Source: Glandiceps talaboti (Eukaryota > Hemichordata > Enteropneusta > Spengelidae). From it: DNA of 64,000 nt. Within the stretch, counting starts at the first letter, position 1, and each line of letters opens with the position of its first letter. A model generated the notes under the pieces. That model saw only the letters and a list, made by a program, of their open reading frames with translations, ran no database searches and was not told where the DNA came from. The DNA is taken from assembly GCF_964340395.1 (NCBI RefSeq), contig NC_135553.1, positions 11,938,501 to 12,002,500 on the forward strand. Direction: 5' to 3'. Below, piece by piece: positions 27,701 to 40,387 of this stretch. A program made the position numbers and the translations under genes.

Positions 27701-30611
27701 CTTTATAACTTTATGACACTTTTGTGGATAGTGTTCATGTAACTAACTGACTCCAGTCAGTTGAACAAAATACAGTAGTGGAAACCGAGCCTTCAGCTTA
27801 CTATGATAGACACAAACTAAAACTATTGTTGTTCGATGTTACTGATTACACACAGGTGGGTGATATCAGTGGTTTTGTTGCGCGCAATAATCACCCAGTT
27901 TTCAAAATAGTGTTAAAACTTGAAGTCCCTAAAAATGTATACTGTATAGATCACGGCCTTCATCAAATGAAACTGCACATTCAGTGTAAGATTGCTTGCT
28001 TGAAGGTCTGCACATTAATAGCCACGTTAGAGGCGGTTGGTGCAGTAAACAGAAGATAGTAAAGGTAAGAGTAAAACGTCCATTCAATAGCTTACTAGTA
28101 TATCAACATGGGGGCGCAACAATAGCTTTATTTTGTGTCAACCTTAGCTACCCGAAAATCTGGTTTCCACTGTCGTAAAATAAATGATAAAGAATGCATC
28201 GAAAGGGTAAGCAAACTGTGTGGATATCATGATGATATGATCAGATGCTAGTATGATGAACAAAAAAAACACAATTATACAGGAAAAAGATCGCAAACAG
28301 CATCATTTTAACCGTAGTATCAATGCTGCTGAAAAGTTAGATTTAAAGATGTCGTATCGTTCAATCCACACTGATACAATAAGTGAAGTGGCAGCTGTCA
28401 CGTCATGTCGAATCTTGCAGACTGTATTGAAAAGTACACTGCAAACTAAGACTAGCGATTCACCGACTCTTTCCAATAGGGAGTAAACTATATAGACCAG
28501 TATACAGCAACCACATATATAGGTTTTAAATTGTTAATTGACTACACCAGGTTGTACACAGCAATGCAGCAGGTTGAATTGTACCTGTAGGCAGCTATTA
28601 AATGTATCCCCAAGTGATGTGTAGAACTTGGAGTTATTGTCTACCAAATCAAGGGACATTCTCTTTTTTCCCTGTCGTCTGTCTGTTTCATTGTTGTATG
28701 ACATATCAGTGAAAAGGAGTTATCATGTATGTTTCTATGGTAACCAAGTTTACCCTTGTTTTCTGAGGGATTAAATTGTTAGATACATAAACTAAAATTA
28801 TTGGTGGAATGGTAGCAAATGAGGTTTAGGTTTGGTCAAGGTGAACCTAAGCACTGTAATAAGACACCAATGATTTCTTTGAGAATATTGAGAAGTATTT
28901 AATAAATTTGTCATAAAATCTAGAAAAAGCCAAACTGGAGAGAGAGAGAATGTGTGTGTGTACAATGTATGTATGTGTGTGTATATATATATATACTAGT
29001 ATATATGCGTGTGTGTGAATTTCCTCCAAATATATATAAAATCTAAACAATGCACGGAAAATGAACATTTTCATGAAGTATTTGTCCAAGAAAATACTAA
29101 GACACGTGTGACTGTAAATGATGGATTTCCAGAGACACTGGACAAATACAAAGGTCAGAGGTCAAGTTAGTTAGACCTAGCCTCAAGCAACAAAACAATC
29201 ACCATAACTTTTACTAAAACTTTAGTTTTTTTATGTTGTCTAGAGGTGTCTTGTTCTCAGTTTGAACTAAATTATTTGATATTCACACCGTTTTACTGGT
29301 AAGAATTACACTGTAGTCATACACACATGTATTTGTATGCGGCTGTATCTGGTATGTTCTTTGGTAAATGACACGTTATTTTGAAGGCATGCTGTAAGTT
29401 GATCAGATTGCTTCACTCGTCAGTGATCATTGTGATTGAAGAAGCTTGTGGTTGGTTGCCTGCTCTGCAGCTGAAGGATAATGGTGATGATGATGATAAT
29501 GATGATGATGACAATGGTGATGATGACGACGGTGTTGATGACAATGATGATGATGATGGTGATAGTGGTGGTGGTGTTGGTGATGATGATGATGACTATG
29601 ACAATGATGATGATGAAGACAATGACAACTAGGGTGTAGACAATGACAATGATAATGATGATGAGGAGGAGGACTAGGAGGGTGATGATGATGATGACTA
29701 CGGCCATCTGTGAATTTAGTGAAGTATTGGGCAATACATACATAGTTAATTGTTGAAAAAAAAATACATTTTCCATTTTTAAAATCATATAATATCTTTA
29801 CTGACGATAAGATGTCTGGAAAAAATCAGGTATACAAAATGTATTTAGCAGACAAGATAAACACACTATGGCAGTGTTTATTCTCTGATAATAAACATGT
29901 AGACAAAAACTTGGACTTGACTACAGTAAATAATCAAACTCTAACAGCAATTCCATTACACATATTGATGAAAATAAAAATGAAAATATGACAAATGGCA
30001 GAAATGTTCTTTGCCAAAAAGCAAACAAAAAATAGTGAAAAAGTTACAGATCAAATGTTACTTTTGGTGAAACATTGGTTGCTACTGGGTGATAGGGAAA
30101 GTACAAACTTACATGCTACCGGGATTGATATACATATACAATGAAATTAAAACTGAAATCTAAATGAAAGGCAAATATTATGTAAAAAACATTCAGCTAA
30201 TTTTTTGTTTGCCTTTCATGGCAAATTAGATAATGCTTAAGCAAAAGATGAGTCTGGGGATTTTCATCATTTTTGAGAGCTACTAGTAAATGGAAACCAG
30301 CTAATAAATAAGCCCACATAATTGTGGTCACAGCTTGATGTGTGAGAGTTTTAGACTTTGAAGTGGTGATGATGTCATTTGCATTAGTTCTTTGGTGTTT
30401 GAATAAAACACAGCTGACTAGTTTCATACCTAAACTTGCAATGTCATCTTGTGGAATTATTTAGATCTTTTTCTGATGAAACACTTGTTTCAAGGAAACT
30501 GTAGTCTGTAAAGACAAGACTTTCTTGTAACCCTATCAGCCAGCACAGTGATTTGAGAAACCTGATAACATCATGACGTATCTTACAGTCTAAGACCACT
30601 ACAGATTTGCA
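24742..30611. other. Intergenic; no supported gene
   Basis: This holds the 5' flank of the SAM gene, which is somewhat richer in CpG around 24840-25200, and the 3' flank of PRPF31. I see no open frame with splice signals or recognisable family. The frames at 27778-28059 and 28253-28486 have no recognisable features. A candidate polyadenylation signal for PRPF31 (AATAAA on the minus strand) is at 29878-29883, about 730 bases past its stop, and is unconfirmed. Confidence 0.5.
29470..29700. repeat. GAT/GAC-rich imperfect trinucleotide tract
   Basis: Long runs of GATGATGAT with GAC, GGT and AAT variants. The acidic Asp-rich frame on the plus strand and the Ile/Val-rich frame on the minus strand are both products of the repeat. 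Confidence 0.9.
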
Positions 30612-33600
30612 TTATTTCTTCTCTTTCACTTGTAGGAAGCCAGCAGTAGCTGAGAAGTACTTAGCATTAGCTTCGGCTACTCTCTTCTCTGCAGCATTGG
30701 GATTAACAATTTCCAGGCCCTAGAAGTAATGAGATTAGATATCCATTAGCGTCAGGCTCTAACTCACGCCGTTTTGTTTTATGTTTGGAACATGAGCACC
30801 ATGGCAGAGGATTTACCTGTATAGCGCACTCTAGCTTCAGATTCTAAATTCCGTCACCTTGGTGATTTGTGTGACCATTTTGTTCTGTGTGTCAGGTTTT
30901 AACTCACATCGTTTTGTTTTAAGCTTGGAATATGGGAACCATGTCAGAGGATTTACTGTATAGCACACTCTAGCTTCAGATTCTAATTTGTCCTCTGTAC
31001 ATCAGGATCCGATTTGCACCATTTTATTTTATGTTCAGAATACGAGAACAAGATTTACCTGTATAGCACACACTAGCTTCAGATTTTGTCACCTTGTTAA
31101 TCTACCTGTGATATCATTTTGTTATGTGTCTAAAACTGAAAATGACAAATTATCTGTCAAGAAACACACTGGGTTCACTGTTTCAGCCTTCAAATGTGAT
31201 TCCCAACAATATCCATATAAACAGCAATGCATTGCCAACAGTAAATGTTATATTACACAACTGGCCACACGAGGGCGCTGTTAAAGTGTCACTGTATATG
31301 ATTTCATGTGTGAGAAAATGGTGATTCTCTTTCTGGAAACAATTGTCTGTATCATTTTCATTCTGTTTAATATCATGTAATTGATGAAACAAACTTTGCA
31401 CAAGCAAATAAAGCACTAACCTGCAGTGGTGTGAATGCAACACTGGATGCTGTTCCTGAAGTTTCACGACCTTTGACCGTTGATTTACCACCATAACGAA
31501 CGGTGGATTTGCCGCCATATGTCTGTTGCTTTTGTAATGCTCTCTGAAAGATATATAATAGCCAGTAAAAATCTAGATACAAGGTTAACTATATTGTGTT
31601 TAAACCAAAATCACTACTATCAAACTGCAATATCCAGGACCTTGCAAGATGACTGCAATGTGACAAAGAAATGAAATATTAAATGAATCAATGTTACAAG
31701 TATATGCAGCAAGCTGCCTTTACTTCATTTGTACTTCATGAACTTCATTTATACTGTTGTCCATGAGTGGCCACTGTTCTTGATTTTTCCATAATATTGA
31801 CAATGTTGGGATCACCTTACCTGTAAACTTTTAGATATTTTGACCTGTGTTTTATTGTCAACCTGTGGTCCTCTAATACGTCCTGTTCCACCTCTACCAA
31901 TTTGACCAGCTGAAAATCCTAAATCATCCTGGTATGCATCTTCTTCAATTTCACCAAATGTCATCCTATTAGCAGCTTTCCTCATCTCTGTCATACCATA
32001 CTTCTCTTTCATCTTTCGAAGTCTGACAATACAAAGTAGAGATTTTCAAAATGTAGCTTGTTGCAGATTTTGCAACTTTAACAATTTCAATAATTATATT
32101 TGACCTTTGACCCATCTCTTTATCTTGACTGTTCAGTTGTGCAGCTTGGGATTCAGCTTTTTTTCATTAATTTGTAGGGTGGAGAGGCATACTAAGGGTA
32201 TACTTAGTACCTTTCACAATTTTACTGTCTTAATGTGTGCTGGCAATTGGCTAGTTTGTTTCATAGGTGGGGTTCCTGAGAGTGGGCAGGGGGCTTTGAT
32301 GAAATGGGTAGAAAGGAGGGGAAGGTTGCTGGTAACTTGTTTAATTTGTTCTGTTGGTGGGAGATTCCTACCAGTTGGTGGGGACTTTGGATGTGTGTGG
32401 GGATGGGAAGAGGAGGATGGGGTGTCACCTCCTGTCGCTTCTATTTTTCCCTGACTGTTCAATGGATGGGTGCTAGTAGAAGTATAGCTTGTTTCACTGG
32501 TGGGAATTCATGGCAGTGGTGTTAGTGTTTGGTTGGGAGGAGGCTGTGTGTTACTTACCTCCTACCTCCTCTCTTTTTCCTTGACTGTTCAATGGGTGCT
32601 GGTAGCGGTCTAGCTTGCTTCACTGGTGGGGGTTCCTGTAATTTTTCTAATTTCCGTTCAATTTCATCTCTTAGATTACGGCCTATGTCTGCAGCAGGAC
32701 TCTCATGAAAGCTGTCAACACGGGAAGCTAAAGTACACTTTGCTGATACAAGTCTGGCTGCTTTCTTCCTTAAATCCTGGTGATGATATGAAATATGAGA
32801 AAAGTTGACATATAAATTTACATTCAAACTCAGAATGGCTCAATGTCACATCTAAAACCTGAAAGTAAGAGATGCACATTTACTTAATTTTATAATAAAT
32901 AACTTTTTGGCCTCCAACACAACACATATTTTGCAGATGCAGCTAGACTGAGAATACATCATTATTACTTGGTTTTGAGGGCACCAGTAGATGTCTATTA
33001 CCACGAAGTAATAGACATCTACTGGTCTAACGTAGATATTTCCCTATGCTTGGTTGCTACATTACAGCACAAGGAGGTAATATGACATCAGATAGTGCCC
33101 GAATAAGGCCAGGCAATAAGTGTTTTATAACACATCACATTCTCAAGCATATATTATTTCTATAGTCAAAGCAAATCCCTGATAAGACTTCTGTGCTACA
33201 TGAATATTGCCCTACGGAAAATAGCATGAGAATAGTGCCCCTATATGTAAATTCTAGGTCACTATGGGTCAATAGCCCATACCACATGATACGATCTAAG
33301 CCAATCACTAACGCTATATGAAAACGATGTGTTATAAATACTGATATCAGTACACATGGTCAGGAAAAGTTATTTCATGTAATAGTATGGGATGGTGTTA
33401 TTAAACCAATAGTCGCTATGGTTTGATGGCTTCCTCCCATTATAACACAACTGTGTTTAAAGGAGTGTGTGTCTTAAAGGAAATCTTAAAACTTTCTGTA
33501 ACTTTGCTTGAGAAAAGCTCAATTCACTAACAACATGGGAAAATTATAGATTGCTGATTTCCTTTTAAAAAAAGAGATGTTAAACCCCAAGAATTCTTTT

Positions 33601-35290
33601 CTATTTTCAAAAAGACCTGGAACATATTTTCAACTGACAAGTTTGGAAGCACAGTATACTCAAATGACTAAAATGTAGTCTTACCGATGGAGTAGCTTGT
33701 ACTATGTCACTATAATAAACATAGCCTGTGTGTGGATTGGTGGCCACAGATGAAAACCCACTAAGTGTTTTTCTCTGAGCTCCTAAAATCAGGACATTAC
33801 AAGATGGCATCTTAGAGAGATTGGTCAAACCACCAGCAGCACCTTGTAATAAAATATAAATATTGTTGAATTATTAGACATGATGCAATCAGTGTATGAA
33901 TTAAGGAAACTCACTCTCAGTCAACTTTTGGGTTCAGTGATACTGCAGGAGGAAACCAAAGTGCCTGGGTCAAACTGAATGATGCTCTCCTTACTATAGC
34001 AACATGAGAAATTTATTCAAACCCACATTAGGGCTCAAACCCTGACTGGAATTGTAACAGGCATGTGTTTAATCACTTGGCCACAGTGTAATTGTTGTCC
34101 TCTTGTATTTGACACTGCAGTGACAACAGACTTACCCATGATTTTAGCAGCAGTTGATGCTCCTACAATAATTGACAGATTTGGTGCAATAAACGACATT
34201 CTAGATTCTACATATTGTAGAATTGTACTCTTAGCTTCATTCAGATCCCAAGCCTGGAAGGAGAAACCAGCAAAAACAACGAATAATATAATAACAAATC
34301 AATAATCAATAAGGCAGATCTGTACTCTTGCCCACAGGGGCACGTGTTATTGCTTGGAATGCCGTTTCTTAGGAAAATATTGTACGAATCCTGCTGCTAC
34401 AATTATCTCCTTACAGGTAGGAATATATAGTCAAAAGGTTGTTATATTTAGTCTGTAAACCTTGAAAACAACAATCTATTAAATATTGCACGGCCCTATG
34501 CTCTTGCCATCATTCATAAACATTTCTTTGACCAAGGAGACACACAAACAATATGCTATACTCCAGATATCATAAAGATAAAAGATTACATAGTTTGGCC
34601 ACTAGGGGTGCTATTTCACAGCAGATGTTGCCAGAATTATTCAGTAATGCATACTTTGACAACCACTTTTTCCCAATGTGTTGTGCAACTTTTGATAACA
34701 TTCTTGCTTAATTGAAATAGTTCTGTATCTTTCATTTTCAGTTTTAGGAACTTATGAATTTCATTAACACCCACGTTGTTGACAGTTTCTTGTACTGCCT
34801 GGCATTCAGCATAACACAGTGAAAATGTTAATGCTCAGTTTCCCTAATCTACGGTGCCCTTATGTAACAGTCCAAAATGAGTGAAAAGTAGGTAACTGGA
34901 ATACAGTGCACTCCACAGTAATAATTTGTAGTATTTTTTTTTAACTCACCATATCAGATGCCTCATATACTCTATTTAGCTCTTCTTCATCCATCTTCTC
35001 ACCTTGTGTGGTTGAGGCAGACACACTCACAATCATAATTACAGCTGGAGTCAGGATTTCTTGCAGTTTTTCATTTGTTTTGGCTTTTTCTAACTCATTT
35101 CCAAGTTCCTACAGTGAAAAGTAAGTACCGTAATAGGTACAAAAGAAACATGACCAACAAGTAATTTGAAGCACATTCTGTATGAATACTGGTTTCTTTG
35201 TTAATCTCTGTGATAACCATTCTGATCAACACCAATTTATGCCTGTGGTCCTAAAACATCCACTTGGTCAATCGATCAATCGATCAATCG

Positions 35291-35324
<34 letters not shown>

Positions 35325-38300
35325 TGATCAATCAATTAATCATCCTTCTTAAATACAGACCTGGATAATTTTTGATCAAGCTCAGCCAGCTCTGGGCAGG
35401 TCAAACCCAGACTACAATGGTAAGAGGCTTACAAGCTAACTACTTGGCCAATGAACACTGACATACGCTTATTACGTGTCAGAGTGATTTTTACCAACCT
35501 TTAATGTCAGCATATAATCCAGGGCTGATGGTACAAGTGATTCCAATTCTGGAAATCTCTTCATGTAATGATCTCTACAAAACTTGTGGATAACATCTAC
35601 AGAACAGAACCAATATGTACAATTGGTTTTACTGAGATATTAGCATAAATTTATGTGTATTTATTTATCTGGAAAGTCTAGGGGAACTGATCCCATTTAC
35701 ACACTCCAAAGACAGCCATCAGCATGGGTTCAAAAGGAAACTGGAGTTCCCAGGGAAAACTGTTTGGTAGAGTCAAACTGAACGACACAAGCCAATTTGA
35801 CGTGACAACGACACATCAATTTCTTGTTACTCATCAAAATTTGGTGTCATCCATCCCTTACTACACCCAGTTTTTATCATTTTCTTTGCCCCTCTTACAT
35901 AGCCCATTACAACTGGTTGCTTCAATATATTAAAATTGATACCAGTACTGACTTTGACACACATCAAAATATTTTGTCTTTCATTAGAAGAGACATTATG
36001 TACAATGTAATACAGTAAATACCTTGTACAGAGGATACTATTTTATAGTAGATTTCACACATTAAAATAAATCAACTGACAAAAACTCTTATTCCACATT
36101 GTATTAAAAGAAAATGTAAAGCACACTTCCTCCTAGCTTGGAACCAGACATGTGCATATTGAGCACACAGAGACAGTTCAGCTGCAAAACTAGTTTCTAA
36201 TACGACTACCAGTAGATTCTTTTCTTTCGTATACCCTGCATTACAGTGTATTTCTGTTGTTTTCGAGAAATTGTACAGGTTAAAACAGTCTTTATAAACA
36301 GGTGGTGGAAATTATTAATATAGGGTTAAAATCACATGGTTGAACCTGTAACTTTATAATGGCCTTGGAAGAACCCTATAAATTGAAATCACTGGGTTGA
36401 ACTCACTTATCTATAAAGGCCTGGGGAGATTATTAGTCTAGGTGAAATTACAGATGGACCCACTACTCCAGAATTTAGAAAGGCCTGGGGAGAACCCTAC
36501 AATTACTCTACTATATACTCACTTATTTCACTATCTATCTCTACTGTTAGATTATTTGCTTCAATAATAAGTTGGTACTCTGGATCTGCTTCCACTGTTC
36601 CACTCACTGAAATCAACACAAAATTATAATCAAATAGCAGGTCATTTACAAGGAATTTACATACATGTATGCCAAACTTGTTTCCCTTGGGTGTGACCAA
36701 TCTTGTTTTCCTAAAGTTTCACAAAGTATCAGACTTGAGCACAACAATTTCATATAGCCATGGCTATATCTCTACAGGTATAACTCAGTCACTGTCTCAG
36801 CACCATGTATCTACATTATACTACTTTAGCAAAAATGTTCATTGTGTAGACAATATACAACTCTATGTCATGCCATGGTACATGGTACATCCTTGAGTGT
36901 AGGGTAAACATAGCAAATCTGCAGAACCCTATCTATCAGGGATGTATAAAACAAGATAGGCATCAGATGTGTCTATCTTTGTATGTAATGGAGATAACAT
37001 TGAAGGAAATGACCCTGTAGTTACAGCAATCTCTTTGAGATTGTGGTTAACTATGATGTCATTTCCTGCAAGATTTTCCCATATAAACCCTTGCAGGAAA
37101 CCTTAAAAATGGCACAATAATTGATGCAAGTGGATTATTAAAAGGCATAGATAAGACTGACTGGACTTTTCCTTTACTGGGACACACAAGTGAAGCTGAC
37201 TTCATTTCTTATGCTTATGTAACATAGAAATTCATTTATACCAACTCTATATCAATCGGCCTCTGTAAAAAAAAAAAAGAGCTATGAAAATTGGCAAGTC
37301 TGGCTGAAATCAACAGACCTGCCATGCACTTGGGCAAAGTATCATGGGAACTAAACAAACTTAGGACCTTCACATCGTTTGAACCATTGCCCAAACTATA
37401 CTGAGGCAATTACTTCAAGAGATGTGACTTCCAAAAGTTGTTTAGTTCCCCAAAATCCCTTGCCCAAGTGTACAGCAGACCTCTTTGAGGCCAGTTTCCA
37501 AATTTTTATAACTCCATTTCAGAGAAGCATTGATACACGATTGGTGAAAATGACTCCTAAGCGTTATGTAGCTAAGATAACATCAGCCTTGCATTTGTTC
37601 CCCTTTACTAAATACATGCAGTTACTATATCATAAATACTTACACTCATCCTTCGATCTTATGACTTGGTAATGCTGGATCTGTTCAAGGACATGTTTCA
37701 GCTGTCAAAAAAAGATAAAAAGAAAATGTGAACTGTCACAACTGGGAACAGTGAAAGAAGTACAACATTTTAGCTATTCAAAGAGTAGAAGAAATGAAAA
37801 GATATCTTTAGCATTTTGAAATCTCTGGAAATGAAAAGTGATGTATTGATGCAAAGCCCTATATGTACATGTTAGTGGAGGTGGTTACATGACATTTCCA
37901 TGGGGAAAAGATGTCCATTTTCATCAAAATGATGTCAGTGTGACATATCAAACTGGTTTAATCTCAACCCAAAAGAGCTAATAAACCATAATGTAAATTC
38001 ACAAGTGACTGTGTGTGATGGTGTTTTTTATTACAGGGGGTGGTTAAAATCAACCTCAGTGAGGTATTTTACCAGAGTTTTCCTGGCAAATTATAGCAGA
38101 AGTGTATGGAAAAGTATTGCAAGTTTTACCAGCTGTCATACTCTTGTTTCAAGGGCTCCTAAAATCTCTGTGCCTTACATCTATTTTCATTGTCCATAGA
38201 ACTCAAAAAGACAAAATATGTAAAAGAATTGTTTACATTCACTCTTCTGAAACACTACATGTATACATTGAAACCACAAACCTGTTGGCTATCACGTAGC

Positions 38301-38461
38301 TTTGCAATGTCATGAATAGATTCACCTCTTCTTGTATCCATTTCCATGGCAACATCCTCCACCTCATCAATGTCTGCATCTTGGTCATCTTCAGCCTCCG
38401 GTTCATCTTGCTCTTCAGCAATCTCCTCCAAGTCAGCCAGCAACTCATCAGCTAAAGACAT
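30612..38461 (-). CDS. PRPF31: U4/U6 small nuclear ribonucleoprotein Prp31 (11 exons)
   Basis: Prp31 binds the U4 snRNA 5' stem-loop together with the 15.5K protein and bridges U4/U6 to U5 in the spliceosomal tri-snRNP. Coding exons, in order: 38282-38461, 37644-37701, 36523-36606, 35499-35596, 34950-35108, 34136-34253, 33685-33842, 32559-32776, 31821-32022, 31421-31543 and 30612-30719. All are flanked by GT-AG and join in phase to 501 residues, against 499 in human. Visible landmarks are the start [13 protein letters not shown], a NOSIC region around 90-145, the Nop domain around 190-335 with the [11 protein letters not shown] and [12 protein letters not shown] blocks, the basic segment RKKRGGRR at 351-358, and the C-terminal block [18 protein letters not shown]. 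The tail ends in KEKK and is shorter than in human. Exon 10 carries YGGKSTV twice in tandem. The gene looks intact. Confidence 0.97.
30750..31130. repeat. Three tandem copies of about 120 bp in PRPF31 intron 10
   Basis: Copies begin near 30752, 30893 and 31003. They share CCGTTTTGTTTTATGTTTGGA, GAGGATTTACCTGTATAGC and CACTCTAGCTTCAGATTCT blocks with small changes and indels. They lie wholly between exons 11 and 10. Confidence 0.8.
32210..32515 (-). repeat. Decayed tandem copies of PRPF31 exon 8 3' end, within intron 8
   Basis: On the minus strand exon 8 ends with codons for [16 protein letters not shown] followed by RKKRGGR and the donor. In the adjoining intron the same nucleotide pattern recurs at about 32430-32515 (CCCACCAGTGAAACAAGCTA, then GCACCCAT and TTGAACAGTCAGGGAAAAA) and again, more decayed, at about 32215-32285 (CCCCACCTATGAAACAAACT, then GCCAGCACACATTAAGACAG). 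A third weak copy may lie near 32310-32380. Frameshifts and stops show that they are not functional alternative exons as they stand. Confidence 0.7.
32984..33025. repeat. Perfect 18-bp hairpin in PRPF31 intron 7
   Basis: CCAGTAGATGTCTATTAC at 32984-33001 is the exact complement of 33008-33025, with a 6-base loop. The following sequence to about 33440 (including GATGTGTTATAAATACTG) looks like the body of a dispersed repeat, so this may be one terminus of a foldback element. Confidence 0.85.
33900..34088 (-). mobile_element. Candidate tRNA-derived SINE in PRPF31 intron 6
   Basis: Read on the minus strand, an A-box-like TGGCCAAGTGATTAAAC (34067-34083) is followed about 30 bases later by a B-box-like GGTTTGAGCCC (34031-34041), then a body containing GAGCATCATTCAGTTTGAC and GGTTTCCTCCTGCAG. 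Spacing and order match a Pol III promoter. The body phrase GTCAAACTGAAYGAY is shared with intronic sequence near 35777. Confidence 0.55.
35271..35340. repeat. ATCA/ATCG tetranucleotide microsatellite
   Basis: ATCG and ATCA units run for about 70 bases within PRPF31 intron 4 (between the exons at 35499-35596 and 34950-35108). Confidence 0.9.
35350..35452 (-). mobile_element. Candidate tRNA-derived SINE fragment in PRPF31 intron 4
   Basis: On the minus strand TGGCCAAGTAGTTAGC (35435-35450) resembles an A box and GGGTTTGACC (35399-35408) a B box, about 30 bases apart. The element seems to end at the ATCA microsatellite, which could be its simple-repeat tail. Confidence 0.5.
36310..36500. repeat. 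Tandem repeat of about 65 bp, three decayed copies, in PRPF31 intron 3
   Basis: The phrases GAAATCACNNGGTTGAAC and AAAGGCCTGGGGAGA recur three times between 36315 and 36495, ending just before exon 3. Confidence 0.6.
37276..37520. mobile_element. Foldback element with arms of about 80 bp in PRPF31 intron 2
   Basis: The left arm (about 37279-37362, with CACTTGGGCAAAG and GGGAACTAAACAAACTT) is complementary to the right arm (about 37436-37517, with AAGTTGTTTAGTTCCC and TTGCCCAAGTGTACAG) at roughly three positions in four. About 75 bases separate the arms. There is no coding capacity; this is consistent with an old MITE. Confidence 0.7.
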
Positions 38462-40010
38462 TGTTCAGTTTGAGTGGTCTTCAAACACTCCTTGTATGTG
38501 TTCTTGGTGACTAAGTACGGGACTTGTTGAAGGGTCTAATAACGTGATTTTGAGGAATGTGAAATTTTGAAATTGTTGAACTTGTGGGGTAGTGATAACT
38601 AGTGATTCCAAACTTGTTTCTCCAGGAACCTAAAGAAATTCAGAAGTCCTTCGTGATGAATGGGGAAAGTCAAAGTTTGCAATGATTTTTGGCAATGTAT
38701 CTTAATATGGAATGAGAGTAGAAGAATCCTATAAAGCAATACAAATCTGTTGTACATACACGTACACAGAATGTATAACATCTACATGTCTATATAAGAG
38801 AACATAACGTCATTTAAAAGGAATGGATACCTTGGTTATTTGCTCTTGGACGAAATAAAGAGCGTTGGTTGGTAATGGTTGTTGGAAAACTTATCAAGTA
38901 CAATTGTTAAATTATTGAGTGAATGAATGAACGATCCATATGGGACTGGCCACCAGCACCAGTGCGGCAAGTACCGCATAAATCCGTAAATGGACGTGTC
39001 AATCGCTTTTGCGGGGCCGCTTTCTTCTCCATGCGGTTTTGTAGGGCCGCGTCTAAAGTGCATGGGCCACCTTCTGCTGATACATGATGTAAACACAACA
39101 ACAGTCAACATGGCGTTTGTCGTGTGACACTGGTCATGCGATCTAAATCGAAGCTCATTGCTCGCAGTGCCTTATCCCCCCCCCCCCATATAGCATTGAG
39201 GAAAAGCTTACCTTATTATTTAACAACCAACAATTTTGTATATCGGGAACTTGTGTGGGTAAATGAGATATAAAACGTGTGTGTAGTTTTCTAAGTGTAA
39301 GAGACAACCAAGTTCATTAGGGCGCAGCCATCTTGTAAAACGTTCGAGTAACGTGTGACCTTTAACCTTTCATTAGGGCGCCGGTCACTTTCGTGTAATT
39401 CTATTTTTTTTATTGATTAACATATAACATATTATCAGTTGCAAAAGTGATCTAGCCTTCAACATTTGCGTCAGGTATCTAAGGTCATATGGTGACGCTT
39501 AACAATGTAAGAAGAAGTAACACCAAACATACACACGCACTTCATTTGCATAAACATACTAAGTTCATAACAACATCACTTGGACAAAGTATCTGGACTT
39601 GACCACGCCTGGGTTCGTCATTCATCAGTACACTAATCAAACACTATTCTTAGATTTCTTCTTTACGGTGATTCATTGCAATGAATCTCTATAAAAAAAA
39701 AGAAGAAGAAGAAATATCGAAAATGATATATCCCTAACCGTAGTAAATGTTTTACCATAGAAACAAAGGTTTAATAATATATGCCCATTCTCTCTATGGT
39801 AACGGTCCGGAGGTTGTGGATTATCGATATTACCTCTATCCCGTCCACACCATGACTTGACTGTAGTTCTTTTGTTGCCACTCCTAATCACATAAGAAAG
39901 ACGTTCGCTGATCCATTTATATCACCCTCGTGTTTTTCTTTTTAATTCTGAATAATACATGTAACCACAGACAAGTAAGTTGTCTGTGATGTAACAAAAT
40001 CACTAGTCTA
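38462..40010. other. 5' flank of PRPF31; no second gene seen
   Basis: This contains a locally GC-rich patch at about 38940-39075 with two GGGGCCGC/AGGGCCGC-type words, and two ATGGC/CCATCTT words that resemble YY1 sites (about 39109 and 39327). That would suit a TATA-less housekeeping promoter for PRPF31, although a distance of 0.5 to 0.9 kb would need a non-coding first exon. No conserved open frame is recognisable. Confidence 0.4.
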
Positions 40011-40387
40011 TTTGATTTGATTTGATTTGATTTATTTCAGCACAAGAAAAAAATTCAGTATACAGAAAACAATTACAACAGACAAAATAAACGTTATTGT
40101 GCTGGGATAACACAGAACAGATAAAAACTTATTTCCACTGTGGTCCCACATGGAACAGACAAACTCAACGTTACCATAGATACAGATTAAACTCACATGA
40201 GACAAAACAATCAATAAAAAAGAAAATCATCCTTTGCACATCGATCCATTAAATCATAAAAGTATCCTTTCAACCTTTTCTTAAAAAGAGTACTAGATGT
40301 TATGCTCTGTACATTACTTGGCACTTTGTTCCATTGCACACTGGCTGTATAAACAAAACTACTAACCTGGGCTCTGCACGAGGCCTA
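40011..40387 (-). mobile_element. 5'-truncated LINE, 3' end of reverse transcriptase ORF
   Basis: On the minus strand, 40387 down to the TGA at 40211-40213 encodes a fragment containing FVYTASVQWNKVPSNVQSI and TLFKKRLKGYF. This fits the extreme C-terminus of many non-LTR retrotransposon polyproteins (an LWNxLP-like motif followed by FKxxLKxY). About 175 bases of 3' UTR follow, and then a tandem AAATC tail at 40011-40037. A stop in frame at the left limit and the loss of everything upstream indicate 5' truncation, the usual outcome of target-primed insertion. It is not functional. Confidence 0.8.

Noticed and set aside
29381-29788. Acidic Asp-rich frame and hydrophobic Ile-rich frame
   Set aside because: Both arise from the GAT tract; composition changes abruptly at the repeat edges.
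38836-39111. Frames in the GC-rich patch upstream of PRPF31, one starting at an ATG inside AACATGGCG
   Set aside because: No recognisable family; the two overlapping frames compete, and the patch is better explained as promoter sequence.
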